Source: Propionibacteriaceae bacterium
Lineage (GTDB): Bacteria > Actinomycetota > Actinomycetes > Propionibacteriales > Propionibacteriaceae
Length of the DNA: 64,000 bases
Assembly (NCBI GenBank): GCA_009780915.1
Contig: WQZD01000004.1
Span: 1-64,000, forward strand
Direction of reading: 5' to 3'
Shown piece by piece: positions 63,744 through 64,000 of this stretch. The position numbers and the translations under genes were made by a program. The notes beneath the pieces were generated by a model that was not told the origin of the DNA, made no database searches, and saw nothing but the letters and a program-made list of their open reading frames with translations. Each line of letters begins with the position of its first letter. Position 1 is the first letter of the stretch.

Positions 63744-63997
63744 GAGTACTCCTTGATCCGGGCGTGGACCCCGGCCAGGGTCGCGATGATGGCGACGACA
63801 CAACCCGACGCGAGCGCGACGACGTACCACAGGCTGGACACCACCAGCGTGGCCGTGTCCAGGCGTTGCGCGTCGATGTCGGCGCCGATGGCGGCGGCCG
63901 TCGCCTGCCAGGGGGTGGCGTCGAGGGCGAGCGCGGCACGGGAGGCGTCGTCAGCGGCCGATGTCACATCCGACATCCGTGAGCTCACCTGGCTCAC
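63740..63997 (-). CDS. Membrane protein, possibly cut by the window end
   Basis: Eighty-five residues are visible from GTG 63997, with one membrane segment (LVVSSLWYVVALASGCVVAIIATLAGV) near the C terminus. The frame is still open at the window end, so the real start may lie outside. It overlaps the next gene by 4 bases and heads the visible part of the kinase operon. Confidence 0.6.
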   Translation of the reverse strand: MSQVSSRMSDVTSAADDASRAALALDATPWQATAAAIGADIDAQRLDTATLVVSSLWYVVALASGCVVAIIATLAGVHARIKEYS

Positions 63998-64000
63998 TGA

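Overview
The window is high-GC (roughly two thirds G+C by eye) and carries the translation, mRNA-decay and chromosome-maintenance gene order typical of Actinomycetota: infB-rbfA-truB-ribF-rpsO-pnp-dapB-rnj-rpmB-recG, rsmD-coaD-sepIVA-like-DUF177-rpmF-rnc-smc-ftsY, plus actinobacterial markers (DUF3107, a PknG-type kinase, zincin-like metallopeptidase). A member of the Propionibacteriales is my best guess from gene order; this is inference, not a database result.

Layout. 1-650: accessory edge with a 40-bp direct repeat, an 11-C homopolymer and a small unknown ORF, ending at tRNA-Glu. 0.75-1.9 kb: zincin-like metallopeptidase and a membrane-anchored protein resembling the GroEL apical domain. 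2.1-15.2 kb: core translation/RNA/lysine/repair block, including a TruB-RibF fusion. 15.2-25.7 kb: three tandem paralogous secreted CSLREA/beta-helix/IPT proteins of about 1100 residues sitting between recG and rsmD. 25.8-37.1 kb: rsmD to ftsY, then GNAT, rpe and thrC. 37.2-40.1 kb: a further large secreted repeat protein. 40.1-41.1 kb: a gene-free, strongly structured repeat region. 41.1-54.4 kb: rhamnose catabolism (divergent rhaB; rhaI, PHP protein, RhaEW aldolase-dehydrogenase, MDR dehydrogenase, then a complete 2-oxoacid dehydrogenase complex with a fused E1 alpha-beta). 54.4-55.6 kb: DUF3107 followed by a low-GC orphan toxin fragment and a frameshifted putative immunity gene. 55.6-57 kb: a protealysin-like M4 protease with an apparent built-in emfourin inhibitor. 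57-64 kb (minus strand): a signalling operon with membrane protein, helical protein, PknG-type kinase, PP2C phosphatase, VWA protein and FHA protein, several of which share small zinc-ribbon modules.

How it works together. The core blocks make ribosomes, mature and decay RNA and maintain the chromosome. The rhamnose operon should take L-rhamnose to DHAP plus lactate, and the attached dehydrogenase complex could carry the resulting 2-oxoacid to an acyl-CoA; a TTGACG-17-TAGAAT promoter followed directly by a LacI-type palindrome suggests repression in the absence of sugar. The four large secreted proteins look like an adaptable cell-surface set. G/C homopolymers at three accessory loci (C11, G8, G9), two of which put an ORF out of frame by one base, suggest either slippage-based switching or sequence error. 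The most unusual items are the GroEL-apical-like membrane protein, the protease-inhibitor fusion, the TruB-RibF fusion, the hairpin inside rnc, the zinc-ribbon kinase/phosphatase/FHA locus and the palindrome-rich gap at 40.1-41.1 kb.
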